Shown here: positions 24,996-33,158 of the stretch, piece by piece
Position numbering within the stretch: the first letter of the stretch is position 1
Layout of the letters: each line of letters starts with the position of its first letter
Assembly (NCBI RefSeq): GCF_050589705.1
Contig: NZ_JBNGOT010000007.1
Span: forward strand, 62,001 to 126,000
DNA length: 64,000 nt
DNA from: Sunxiuqinia rutila
GTDB taxonomy: Bacteria; Bacteroidota; Bacteroidia; Bacteroidales; Prolixibacteraceae
Direction: 5' to 3'
Notes under the pieces: model-generated
What the model saw: only the letters and a program-made list of their open reading frames with translations
What the model was told of the DNA's origin: nothing
The model's database searches: none
Position numbers and translations under genes: made by a program

Positions 24996-26231
24996 CTATT
25001 CAAACTCGGAACGCAAAATCTTTAATATGTGATCAATTGTTTCTTCTTCCAGATCTGTTCGTTTAATCAGATCATTGCGGCTAAGACTCAACACGTTTTT
25101 TGCGGTGTCGCAGCCAATGGATTTCAACTGATCCAAAATCCAGGCGTCAATTTCGTCTGCAAATTCTTCCAGGTTCACGTCTTCATCATCGGTCTCCATT
25201 TCCCGGTAAACATCAATTTCGTAACCGGTAAGTTGGCTTGCTAAACGAATGTTTAAACCACCTTTACCAATGGCCAGAGAAACTTCATCGGGCTTAAGGT
25301 AAACATCGGCACGTTTGATGTCTTCGTGTAATTTGATCGACGTTATTTTTGCCGGATTTAATGCCCGTTGAATAAACAACTGGACATTGGCTGAATAATT
25401 GATCACATCAATATTTTCATTTCTCAGTTCACGAACAATGCCGTGAATACGGGATCCCTTCATGCCGACGCAAGCGCCAACCGGGTCAACCCGTTCATCA
25501 TAGGATTCAACTGCTACTTTCGCACGTTCGCCAGGTACCCGAACAATTTTCTTAATGGTAATCAGTCCATCAAAAATTTCAGGCACTTCTAACTCGAACA
25601 ATCGCTCGAGGAATACAGGAGAAGTGCGGGACAAGATAATTAAGGGGTTGTTATTTCTAAGCTCCACCTTGTAAACCACAGCCCTCAGGTTATCTCCCTT
25701 GCGGAAATAATCGGAAGGGATTTGTTCTGTTTTGGGCAGGATCAACTCATTACCTTCGTCATCTAAAACAAGAATTTCTTTTTTCCAAACCTGGTAAACT
25801 TCTCCGGTAACAATATCGCCAATTTTGCTTTTGTACTTGCCGAAGATGTGGTCTTTTTCCAATTCCAGAATCCGACTGGCCAGGTTTTGACGCAGGTTCA
25901 GAATCGCACGACGACCAAAGTCTTTCATCTTAACTTCGTCCGTAACTTCTTCGCCTACTTCGTAGTCATCATCAATTTTCTTGGCTTCAGTAAGTGTGAT
26001 CTGAGTATTTGGATCTTCGATGTCGTCATCTTCCACAACCTCACGGTTGCGCCAAATCTCAAAGTCACCCTTATCGATATTGATAATGATGTCGAAATTC
26101 TCATCTGTTCCGTATGTTTTTTGCAAAACATTCCGGAAAACGTCTTCAAGAACGCTCATCATGGTGACCCGGTCAATATTTTTCAGGTCCTTAAATTCAG
26201 AAAAGGTATCGATAAGATTAATCGTATCCAT
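24996..26231 (-). CDS. nusA: Transcription termination/antitermination factor NusA
   Basis: A 411-residue RNA-polymerase-associated factor that controls pausing, termination and antitermination. An N-terminal domain (1-130), an S1 domain (GDIVTGEVYQVWKKEILVL), two KH domains (VDPVGACVGMKGSRIHGIVREL; VSLAIGKGGLNIRLASQLTGYEIDV) and a helical C-terminal end (SIGCDTAKNVLSLSRNDLIKRTDL) are visible. It lacks the two long acidic repeats found in E. coli NusA, as is normal outside Proteobacteria. It is 12 bases downstream of rimP. Confidence 0.97.
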   Translation of the reverse strand: MDTINLIDTFSEFKDLKNIDRVTMMSVLEDVFRNVLQKTYGTDENFDIIINIDKGDFEIWRNREVVEDDDIEDPNTQITLTEAKKIDDDYEVGEEVTDEVKMKDFGRRAILNLRQNLASRILELEKDHIFGKYKSKIGDIVTGEVYQVWKKEILVLDDEGNELILPKTEQIPSDYFRKGDNLRAVVYKVELRNNNPLIILSRTSPVFLERLFELEVPEIFDGLITIKKIVRVPGERAKVAVESYDERVDPVGACVGMKGSRIHGIVRELRNENIDVINYSANVQLFIQRALNPAKITSIKLHEDIKRADVYLKPDEVSLAIGKGGLNIRLASQLTGYEIDVYREMETDDEDVNLEEFADEIDAWILDQLKSIGCDTAKNVLSLSRNDLIKRTDLEEETIDHILKILRSEFE

Positions 26232-26243
26232 TTTGCGTTCGTT

Positions 26244-26705
26244 TTAGAATTTTATAATGTTTTTAACTGTTTTTGCTTCATCAAACGCTATACGGTGAAG
26301 GCGGGTGATAAGTTGCTTTTTTTTATGGCCTTCTACTTTTTCACGTTTAACTGTTTCGAGTTCAAATCCATCCTGATTGACCGATTTTAACTCTCCGCTT
26401 AGTTTTTCGCCTGTTTTCAGGACGACTTCCATTTCCTGCCCGATGTTTTTGACATACTGACGGTAAACTTTAAGCGGTTGTCCTAAACCGGCAGAAGCGA
26501 CTTGTAATTCAAAATCTTCTTCTTCACGATCTAAGCTACCTTCAACTAAACGGCTAATTTGAACACAGTGATCAATTGTAATACCGTTCTCGCTATCCAA
26601 CGATACCTTGATTTGGTTACTTGGAGTCACTTCCAGGTCAACGATAAACTGGTCTTCACTTAGTTCATCTTCAATGAGTTGTGTTATTTTACTTTTATCA
26701 ATCAT
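26244..26705 (-). CDS. rimP: Ribosome maturation factor RimP
   Basis: A 153-residue protein needed for 30S subunit maturation. The family pattern is present: LEVTPSNQIKVSLDSENGITIDHCVQISR and ELQVASAGLGQPLK (the V-S-[SA]-[PG]-G region), then an SH3-like C-terminal domain (GELKSVNQDGFELETVKREK). First gene of the rimP-nusA-infB operon, preceded by a leader of about 60 bases holding a strong hairpin. Confidence 0.95.
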   Translation of the reverse strand: MIDKSKITQLIEDELSEDQFIVDLEVTPSNQIKVSLDSENGITIDHCVQISRLVEGSLDREEEDFELQVASAGLGQPLKVYRQYVKNIGQEMEVVLKTGEKLSGELKSVNQDGFELETVKREKVEGHKKKQLITRLHRIAFDEAKTVKNIIKF

Positions 26706-26723
26706 AAATTCCGACTAATAAAA

Positions 26724-26744
26724 CAGGGGACTTTTGGTCCCCTG
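26724..26744 (-). promoter_or_regulatory. Terminator-like leader hairpin before rimP-nusA-infB
   Basis: A perfect 8-bp inverted repeat CAGGGGAC / GTCCCCTG with a 5-base loop. On the minus strand it is followed directly by TTTTATT and then, 11 bases later, the rimP ATG. It lies between the predicted promoter (26803-26773) and the first gene, so it can act as an attenuator in the leader of an operon that encodes the termination factor NusA. No gene ends here on either strand that would need it as a normal terminator. Confidence 0.6.
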
Positions 26745-26772
26745 CAAACGGTCTATCTTCCAATTGTCAGCG

Positions 26773-26803
26773 CAAAATTAGCAAAAGGAATTCAAAACTC
26801 AAA
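26773..26803 (-). promoter_or_regulatory. Promoter of rimP-nusA-infB
   Basis: On the minus strand TTTG (26803-26800), 19-base spacer, TAATTTTG (26780-26773): an exact match to the Bacteroidota pattern. Transcription would begin near 26767, giving a leader of about 60 bases. Confidence 0.72.
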
Positions 26804-26874
26804 ATGTGGAAGTTAATGAATGTCAGTTATTACGTGTTTGCGAAGTATGTCGTGAGGCTTGCTTAGGCGCAGGA

Positions 26875-28182
26875 ATGAAAAAGTTTTTTACTTTTGTTGA
26901 AGACACATTTAATGAAAACGTAATTATTGGATTGAAAACAAATAAAAAGAAGATTATCAATGATCCGGTTTTCGGATTCATTACCCTTCAGTCTGAGTTT
27001 ATCTACGATTTAGTCGAGCATCCTTTTCTTCAGCGTTTGCGGCGCATTAAGCAATTAGGCCTTTCAAATATCGTTTTCCCCGGTGTGAATCATACCCGGT
27101 TTGAGCATGCCATCGGTGCGGTACACCTTATGGGGATGGCCATTTCCAGTTTGAAGATGAAAGATGTTGACATTAGCGATGACGAAGCTGAAGCCGTGAC
27201 GGCAGCTATTTTGCTGCACGACATTGGTCACGGTCCGTTTTCGCATGCCTTGGAGCACTCGTTGGTGGAGGGAATTTCGCACGAAAGCCTTTCGCTGATG
27301 TTGATGGAAGAAATGAACCGGCAATTTGGAGGGCGACTGGACATGGCGATTCAGATTTTCAAAAATGAATATCCTAAAAAGTTTTTGCACCAGTTGGTGG
27401 CAAGCCAGTTGGATATTGACCGCCTGGATTATCTTCGCAGGGACAGCTTTTTTTCTGGTGTTACGGAAGGAACCATTGGCTCAGACCGGATCATTAAAAT
27501 GTTGAATGTGCGCAATGACGGCTTAGTGGTTGAGCACAAAGGGATTTATTCCATTGAAAAGTTTTTGATTTCGCGCAGACTGATGTATTGGCAGGTGTAC
27601 TTACATAAAACGGTTTTGTCGGCCGAGCAAATGTTGGTGAAAGTGCTGCGCCGGGCAAAGGAGTTGATGATGAGTGGGGTGGAGGTTTTTGCAACCCCTG
27701 CTCTGAAAGTTTTTCTTCAGCATAAAATTACCAGCCACTGTTTTGATCAGGCACAGTTTGTAGACGGTAAAAATTTGCTGGACTTGTTTGTCGAACTGGA
27801 TGACAGTGATTTAATTTTGGCGATGAAACAGTGGCGGCATCATGATGACCAAATTTTAGCCTACTTGGCCGGAGCTGTCATTAATCGGAAGCTTTTTCGG
27901 ATTAAAATTAAAAGTTCGGCTTTTTCAACGGAAACGATTTTGGGATTGAAGGAGCAGATCATGAGGCGCTGGACGATTACAGAAGATGAGGTGCATTACT
28001 TTCTGATCAGTGATTCCATCAGCAATTATGGTTACATTTCGGGAAGCGATAAAATAAATATATTAATGAAAGACGGGAGTGTAAAGGAGATCAATGATGC
28101 GTCAGATGTGAACATTTCAAGCTTGCTGCAAACGGTAAGGAAATATTTTGTGTGTTACCCGAAAGAATTGGACGTTAAGTAA
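26875..28182 (+). CDS. HD-domain phosphohydrolase (dNTPase/SAMHD1-like)
   Basis: A 435-residue cytoplasmic hydrolase with HD motifs HTRFEHAIGAVHL, ILLHDIGHGPFSHALEH and QLDIDRLDYLRRD, the set of metal ligands found in dGTPase/SAMHD1-related proteins. Substrate is not certain; nucleotides are likely. The ATG at 26875 is chosen because the longer frame (start at 26806) would begin next to the -33 element of the divergent rimP promoter and adds a Cys-rich, unalignable N-terminus. The 3' end carries the predicted lpxD promoter. Confidence 0.85.
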   Translation: MKKFFTFVEDTFNENVIIGLKTNKKKIINDPVFGFITLQSEFIYDLVEHPFLQRLRRIKQLGLSNIVFPGVNHTRFEHAIGAVHLMGMAISSLKMKDVDISDDEAEAVTAAILLHDIGHGPFSHALEHSLVEGISHESLSLMLMEEMNRQFGGRLDMAIQIFKNEYPKKFLHQLVASQLDIDRLDYLRRDSFFSGVTEGTIGSDRIIKMLNVRNDGLVVEHKGIYSIEKFLISRRLMYWQVYLHKTVLSAEQMLVKVLRRAKELMMSGVEVFATPALKVFLQHKITSHCFDQAQFVDGKNLLDLFVELDDSDLILAMKQWRHHDDQILAYLAGAVINRKLFRIKIKSSAFSTETILGLKEQIMRRWTITEDEVHYFLISDSISNYGYISGSDKINILMKDGSVKEINDASDVNISSLLQTVRKYFVCYPKELDVK

Positions 28183-28198
28183 TTTAAACCTATTTTTG
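28167..28198 (+). promoter_or_regulatory. Promoter of the lpxD-lpxC/fabZ-lpxA operon
   Basis: ATTG (28167-28170), 20-base spacer, TATTTTTG (28191-28198): exact -7 box, one mismatch in -33. It overlaps the end of the HD-hydrolase gene and lies 21 bases before the lpxD ATG at 28220, which supports that start. Confidence 0.6.
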
Positions 28199-28219
28199 CA
28201 CCGCGCCAAGAAAAAAAAT

Positions 28220-29266
28220 ATGGAATTTAAAGCACTAAATATCGCTGATTTCCTTCAAGGTACGGTTGAGGGAGATGAGCAAGTAAGCGTTAACAATGTA
28301 TCGAAAATTGAAGATGGAAAGCCCGGTACGCTGGCTTTTTTGGCTAACCCCAAATACGAACGATACATTTACGAAACCGAGGCCTCAATTGTGTTGGTCC
28401 GTCAGGATTTTAAACCGGAAGAGCCTGTTAAAGCCACTCTGATTCGAGTAGAAGATCCTTATGAGGCCTTCGCCTCTTTACTTGAGTTGTACGAGCAGAC
28501 CAAGAAATTGAAGCAAGGCATTGAGCAGCCCTCTTTTATCGATCCTTCAGCGAAGGTTGGTGAGGAGGTTTATTTTGGAGCCTTCGCTTACCTCGGACAA
28601 AACTCAACCCTTGGAGATAACGTCAAGGTCTATCCTCAAACATTTATTGGTTCCGGAGTAACCATTGGTAAGAATACCATCATTTACGCCGGAGCAAAAA
28701 TATATGATGGCACTGTCATTGGTGCCAACTGTGTAATTCATGCGGGGGCGGTTATTGGCTCTGATGGCTTTGGATTTGCTCCTAAACCGGATGGATCATA
28801 CAGGAAAATTCCGCAGGTTGGAAATGTTATATTAGAAGATGATGTGGAGATTGGAGCCAATACAACGATTGACTGCTCCACCATGGGATCAACCATTATT
28901 CGCAAAGGAGCCAAGCTGGATAACCTGATTCAGATAGCCCATAACTGCGAGGTAGGAGAAAATACCGTCATGGCAGCTTTGGTCGGGATTGCCGGATCAA
29001 GCAAAGTGGGTAAAAACTGTATGTTTGGTGGACAAGTCGGAATTGCCGGACACTTGAACATTGGTGATGAGGTGAAAATTGGAGCCATGTCAGGGGTAAC
29101 CAACAATATTAAATCGGGACGTACCGTGCTCGGAGCTCCTGCTATGGATCATGAACAAGCCCTGAAAACCTATGTGGTTTACAGGCGTTTGCCTCAATTG
29201 CGAAGTCAATTGATTGATTTGCAGAAGGAAGTAGCGGAACTAAAATCGAAGTTAAACGAACAATAA
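28220..29266 (+). CDS. lpxD: UDP-3-O-(3-hydroxyacyl)glucosamine N-acyltransferase
   Basis: Third step of lipid A synthesis: N-acylation of the UDP-3-O-acyl-glucosamine. 348 residues: an N-terminal uridine-binding domain (VSKIEDGKPGTLAFLANPKY), a left-handed beta helix of hexapeptide repeats from about 105 to 310 (IGKNTIIYAGAKIYDGTVIG), the catalytic His in NLIQIAHNCEVG, and a C-terminal helix (LRSQLIDLQKEVAELKSKL). The ATG at 28220 is used; a longer frame would run into the preceding gene. First gene of the lpx operon. Confidence 0.96.
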   Translation: MEFKALNIADFLQGTVEGDEQVSVNNVSKIEDGKPGTLAFLANPKYERYIYETEASIVLVRQDFKPEEPVKATLIRVEDPYEAFASLLELYEQTKKLKQGIEQPSFIDPSAKVGEEVYFGAFAYLGQNSTLGDNVKVYPQTFIGSGVTIGKNTIIYAGAKIYDGTVIGANCVIHAGAVIGSDGFGFAPKPDGSYRKIPQVGNVILEDDVEIGANTTIDCSTMGSTIIRKGAKLDNLIQIAHNCEVGENTVMAALVGIAGSSKVGKNCMFGGQVGIAGHLNIGDEVKIGAMSGVTNNIKSGRTVLGAPAMDHEQALKTYVVYRRLPQLRSQLIDLQKEVAELKSKLNEQ

Positions 29267-29286
29267 GTTTTAGAAAACGACTGGTA

Positions 29287-30675
29287 ATGACAATAATGCA
29301 AAAAACTTTAGCCCGGGAATTTTCATTAAGTGGCAAAGGATTACATACGGGAGTAGAGGTTAATATGACCTTTAAACCAGCTCCCGAAAATCATGGATTT
29401 AAATTTCAACGAATTGATTTGGAAGGTGCTCCAGTTTTGGAGGCCGATGCCAGCCTGGTGGGAGATACCTCACGGGGAACGGTAATTGGTAAAGACAATG
29501 TACGCTTGAGTACAATTGAGCACGCTCTGGCAGCACTTATCGGTATGGACCTGGATAACGTGTTGATTGAGATTGATAATGAGGAAGTACCTATTTTGGA
29601 CGGAAGCGCGAAATTATTCGTTGAAGCCATTTCCGAAGTGGGAATCGTGGAGCAAAGTGCTGAGCGGGAATATTTGGAAATCACGGAAAAGATTGTGTAT
29701 AAAGATCCAGAGTCGGGCTCTGAAATTGTTGCTTTGCCGGATACGGATTACAGCCTGAACGTGATGATCTCTTTCAACTCAAGTGTGCTGAACAACCAAT
29801 TTGCGACCTTGGAGAATCTTGCTGACTTTAAGCAGGAAGTGGCTCCTTGCCGCACCTTTGTTTTTGTGCGTGAACTGGAGTTTTTGTTGAAAAACAACTT
29901 GGTTAAAGGAGGTGATCTGGATAATGCCATTGTTATTATGGATAAGGACATTACTCAGGACGAACTGGACCGTTTAGCCGATTTGTTCAACCACGAGCAT
30001 ATTGAAGTTCGTAAAGAACAGGGGATCTTAAATAACCTGGATCTTCAGTTTGAAAATGAATGCGCCCGTCATAAACTGCTTGATGTTATCGGTGACTTGG
30101 CTCTGGCTGGTCGTCGTATTAAGGGGCGCATTATTGCAACCAAACCTGGTCATAAAGCCAATACCGAGTTTGCTAAGTTGCTGAAAAAAGAAATCAGAAA
30201 ACAAGAAGTCGCTAAAATCATCCCGCAATACGATCCACTTCAGGAGCCTTTATTGGATATCAACGATATTCGCTCGTTCCTTCCGCATCGTTTTCCGTTT
30301 TTGTTGGTTGATAAAGTCATTGAAATTAAAGATGACTATATTGTAGGCGTGAAAAATGTTACGGTTAACGAACCATTCTTTCAGGGGCATTTCCCTGACG
30401 AACCGGTAATGCCGGGCGTGCTGTTGATTGAGGCAATGGCTCAGTGTGGCGGTTTGTATGTGTTGCATGATAAAGAAGAAAAATATTCTACCTATTTCAT
30501 ACGTGTTGATAATGTTAAGTTCAGGAAGAAAGTAGTTCCGGGTGACACCTTGTTGTTCCGGATTGAGCTGGTTTCTCCTATCCGTCGCGGAATTGCTAAT
30601 ATGAAAGGGCTTTGTTATGTCGGAGAGACCGTAGTGGCCGAAGGCGATTTTATGGCGCAGATTGTAAAGGCTTAA
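29287..30675 (+). CDS. lpxC/fabZ: LpxC-FabZ fusion: UDP-3-O-acyl-GlcNAc deacetylase / 3-hydroxyacyl-ACP dehydratase
   Basis: A 462-residue bifunctional enzyme. Residues 1-300 are LpxC, the zinc deacetylase that commits to lipid A synthesis: GKGLHTG, the zinc His in STIEHALAAL, and HKLLDVIGDLALAG with GRIIATKPGHKAN. Residues about 315-462 are FabZ: FLPHRFPFLLVDKV, FFQGHFPDEPVMPGVL (catalytic His) and IEAMAQCGG (catalytic Glu). Fusion of the two is a known Bacteroidota arrangement and couples lipid A with fatty-acid supply. It lies 20 bases after lpxD and 27 before lpxA. Confidence 0.97.
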   Translation: MTIMQKTLAREFSLSGKGLHTGVEVNMTFKPAPENHGFKFQRIDLEGAPVLEADASLVGDTSRGTVIGKDNVRLSTIEHALAALIGMDLDNVLIEIDNEEVPILDGSAKLFVEAISEVGIVEQSAEREYLEITEKIVYKDPESGSEIVALPDTDYSLNVMISFNSSVLNNQFATLENLADFKQEVAPCRTFVFVRELEFLLKNNLVKGGDLDNAIVIMDKDITQDELDRLADLFNHEHIEVRKEQGILNNLDLQFENECARHKLLDVIGDLALAGRRIKGRIIATKPGHKANTEFAKLLKKEIRKQEVAKIIPQYDPLQEPLLDINDIRSFLPHRFPFLLVDKVIEIKDDYIVGVKNVTVNEPFFQGHFPDEPVMPGVLLIEAMAQCGGLYVLHDKEEKYSTYFIRVDNVKFRKKVVPGDTLLFRIELVSPIRRGIANMKGLCYVGETVVAEGDFMAQIVKA

Positions 30676-30702
30676 AAAATTACTGAAAACAATTATTATA
30701 AG

Positions 30703-31485
30703 ATGAAACAACCGTTAGCTTACGTGCATTCAGAGTCACAGGTGGCAGAAAACGTGGTGATTGAGCCATTTGTCACAATCGACAAGGATGTCATTATCGG
30801 GGAAGGTACTCGTATTGGTTCAAACGTAACCATTATGCCCGGAACCCGAATAGGTAAAAATTGCCGTATTTTCCCTGGAGCAATTATTGGAGCTGTTCCG
30901 CAGGATTTAAAATTTAAAGGTGAATATACAACAGTTGAAATTGGTGATAACACCACCATTCGCGAGTGTGTTACCATTAATCGGGGAACTTCAGCAAGGG
31001 GAAAAACAGTAGTTGGTAACAACTGCTTGATTATGGCTTATGTGCATATTGCCCATGACTGTCTTGTAGGAAATAATGTGATTCTGGTTAATAGCACGCA
31101 GTTAGCTGGCGAAGTCGTGGTTGATGACTGGGCAATCATTGGTGGAATGACAGCGATTCATCAGTTTTGCCACATTGGCTCTCATGTTATGATTTCCGGC
31201 GGATCGCTGGTTCGTAAAGATGTTCCTCCGTACATTAAAGCTGGTCGTGAGCCGCTTTCTTACGTTGGAATCAACTCCATTGGGTTGAGACGTCGCAGTT
31301 ATGGCAACGAAAAAATACGGGAAATCCAGGAGATTTACCGGTATATCTATCAAAAAGGATTGAATATTGCTCAGGCAGTTGAAATTATCGAAGCAGAGAT
31401 GTCAGCCACTCCCGAGCGTGATGAAATCCTTCTTTTTGTGAAAGATTCTAAGCGTGGAGTTATTCGTGGTTATTTCCCCGATTGA
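30703..31485 (+). CDS. lpxA: UDP-N-acetylglucosamine O-acyltransferase
   Basis: First step of lipid A synthesis: transfer of a 3-hydroxyacyl chain to UDP-GlcNAc. 260 residues with a hexapeptide beta helix (VIIGEGTRIGSNVTIMPGTRIG), the catalytic His in MAYVHIAHDCLVG, and IGGMTAIHQFCHIG, then a helical C-terminal domain. Third gene of the lpx operon; a terminator follows. Confidence 0.97.
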   Translation: MKQPLAYVHSESQVAENVVIEPFVTIDKDVIIGEGTRIGSNVTIMPGTRIGKNCRIFPGAIIGAVPQDLKFKGEYTTVEIGDNTTIRECVTINRGTSARGKTVVGNNCLIMAYVHIAHDCLVGNNVILVNSTQLAGEVVVDDWAIIGGMTAIHQFCHIGSHVMISGGSLVRKDVPPYIKAGREPLSYVGINSIGLRRRSYGNEKIREIQEIYRYIYQKGLNIAQAVEIIEAEMSATPERDEILLFVKDSKRGVIRGYFPD

Positions 31486-31511
31486 TTTGTACCTGAAAAT
31501 ATTGAAGAAGA

Positions 31512-31536
31512 AGCCCGGTTTATACCGGGTTTTTTT
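31512..31536 (+). terminator. Terminator of the lpx operon
   Basis: Stem AGCCCGGT (31512-31519) / ACCGGGTT (31524-31531), 4-base loop, then a run of T to 31536, 27 bases after the lpxA stop. Confidence 0.88.
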
Positions 31537-31593
31537 GTGCAACTTTTTGTGAAAACCATTGTTTCTATACCAACATTTTAACACGATATTCGC

Positions 31594-32064
31594 ATGAAAA
31601 TTCAATTATTGGCCTTTATTCTTTTGTTGTCGAATGCAGCGTTGGCACAAGAGCATGACCACGATCACCATCGTCACCACATTGGCATTGGAGTTGGAGG
31701 ATCGAGCCTGCTTTCGGAGTATGACCTGGCTTTAGGTACGCACCTGCACTACTTGTATCGAATTCGCCCGCACAGTCCTTTGTCGGTTGGGCTTGGGTTT
31801 GAATCGGTATGGGACGAACATACACACAATACAATTACGGCGTTACTGAACTACCGTATTCTTCCGCGTTTGTCCGTTAATATTGGGCCGGGCTATAGTT
31901 TTGCCAAGGAAGAGGATGAAACGCACAAAGCCTTGTCCGGTCACTTGGAAGTTTTATATGAATTTACGGTTGGGGAGTTTCATATTGGGCCCATGCTGGG
32001 CTTTGGCTTCGAAAAGGAAGAATCGCATGCCTCTTTGGGCCTTCACCTGGGCCTGGGCTTTTAG
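31594..32064 (+). CDS. Small outer-membrane beta-barrel protein with His-rich N-terminus
   Basis: A 156-residue protein with a signal peptide (cleavage near NAALAQ), then a mature N-terminus EHDHDHHRHH, with eight of ten residues His or Asp. The rest alternates hydrophobic and polar residues with many glycines (IGIGVGGSSLL, LSVGLGFESV, LSVNIGPGYSF, FHIGPMLGFGFEKE) and ends in Phe (LHLGLGF), as expected of an eight-stranded outer-membrane barrel. The histidines could bind Zn, Cu or Ni. It is a single-gene unit between two terminators. Function is unknown. Confidence 0.75.
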   Translation: MKIQLLAFILLLSNAALAQEHDHDHHRHHIGIGVGGSSLLSEYDLALGTHLHYLYRIRPHSPLSVGLGFESVWDEHTHNTITALLNYRILPRLSVNIGPGYSFAKEEDETHKALSGHLEVLYEFTVGEFHIGPMLGFGFEKEESHASLGLHLGLGF

Positions 32065-32090
32065 TGCCTGAAGCAATCTAAGAGATATAA

Positions 32091-32125
32091 AAAAATCCGG
32101 CTGATTGCAGCCGGATTTTTTATTG
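32091..32125. terminator. Bidirectional terminator between the His-rich protein and GH130 genes
   Basis: Thirteen-base perfect stem: left arm 32091-32103 (AAAAATCCGGCTG) and right arm 32108-32120 (CAGCCGGATTTTT), loop ATTG. A and T runs on both sides allow use in both directions. Confidence 0.9.
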
Positions 32126-32162
32126 CTCCAACACCAGATGGGTGGAGTGTTTCTTCAGTAAG

Positions 32163-33131
32163 CTATAATGAGTTATTCTTGATGAAATCGATGATTTCTT
32201 GTTGATAACCGAAAGCCATTCCCACGACCGTGTCAGCAGCTCCGTAGTAAACAGCAATTTTCTCGCCATCGTTTAGGGCAGCGCATGGGAAAACCACGTT
32301 AGGCACATCGCCAGCCAATTCGTATGGCGCAGCTGGAGCCAACAAGTAAGGTTGTGTACGGTAAAGTACCTTGGATGGATCTTCCAGGTCAAGCAAAGCT
32401 GCTCCCATGGAGTAACGGAAGCCGTTGCAGGTGTTGATTACCCCGTGGTAAAACTCCAACCATCCGTCTTTGGTTTTAATTGGCACTGATCCAGCTCCAA
32501 TTTTAGTACACTGCCAGGCACTGTTTTCAAATGGGCTAACTTTCATCACACAGCGGTGCTCTCCCCAGTATTTCATATCCGGGCTGTAGCTGATGTAGAT
32601 GTCACCAAAAGGCGTGTGTCCGTTATCACTTGGGCGGCTCAGCATGGCGTAGCGACCATTGATTTTTTCAGGGAAAAGCACGCCGTTGCGGTTGAAGGGC
32701 AAAAAGGCATTTTCGCACTGGTGGAATGTTTTAAAATCGAAGGTGTAAGCGATTCCGATTGTTGGTCCGTGGTAGCCATTACACCAAGTTACCCAGTAAC
32801 GATCTTCGATAAAAACGACCCGTGGATCGTATTTGTAATCGGAGTCGATCATTTCCGTATTTCCAGCAACCATTTCAATGGGTTCGTGGTTGATGTCCCA
32901 GTTGATACCGTCTTTACTGAATCCAGCAAAAATGTTCATCTGAACCGCTTTGTTGTCGCAACGAAAAACGCCGGCAAAGCCATCTTCAAAAGGAACAACG
33001 GCGCTGTTGAAAATACTGTTTGAGCTTGGAATGTGGTAGCGTCCAATAACTGGATTCGCCGAATATCTCCACATGACCTCGGTTGACCCTTCCGGTCTGT
33101 TTTCCCATGGAATTGCAGGTTGTGTAGTCAT
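32163..33131 (-). CDS. GH130 beta-mannoside phosphorylase (probable mannosyl-GlcNAc phosphorylase)
   Basis: A 322-residue cytoplasmic glycoside phosphorylase that releases mannose-1-phosphate from a beta-1,4-mannoside. The GH130 core is clear: NPVIGR near the N-terminus, catalytic Asp102 in YDPRVVFIEDRYW, SRPSDNG, and GAGSVPIKTKDGWLEFYHGV with the phosphate-binding region. Residue order resembles subfamily 2 enzymes acting on beta-Man-1,4-GlcNAc. The neighbours (GH92 alpha-mannosidase and an AmpG-like permease) support the N-glycan-core disaccharide as substrate, but mannobiose or mannosyl-glucose cannot be excluded. Last gene of the operon. Confidence 0.88.
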   Translation of the reverse strand: MTTQPAIPWENRPEGSTEVMWRYSANPVIGRYHIPSSNSIFNSAVVPFEDGFAGVFRCDNKAVQMNIFAGFSKDGINWDINHEPIEMVAGNTEMIDSDYKYDPRVVFIEDRYWVTWCNGYHGPTIGIAYTFDFKTFHQCENAFLPFNRNGVLFPEKINGRYAMLSRPSDNGHTPFGDIYISYSPDMKYWGEHRCVMKVSPFENSAWQCTKIGAGSVPIKTKDGWLEFYHGVINTCNGFRYSMGAALLDLEDPSKVLYRTQPYLLAPAAPYELAGDVPNVVFPCAALNDGEKIAVYYGAADTVVGMAFGYQQEIIDFIKNNSL

Positions 33132-33158
33132 CGTCTTGTATTTTTTAATTGATTAAAA

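Noticed and set aside
26745..26874. A tRNA gene near the nusA operon, as in the E. coli metY-rimP-nusA order
   Set aside because: No cloverleaf or T-arm sequence could be found on either strand.
30250..30711. A 153-codon minus-strand frame over the FabZ half of lpxC/fabZ
   Set aside because: Antisense shadow of a conserved enzyme; no motif.
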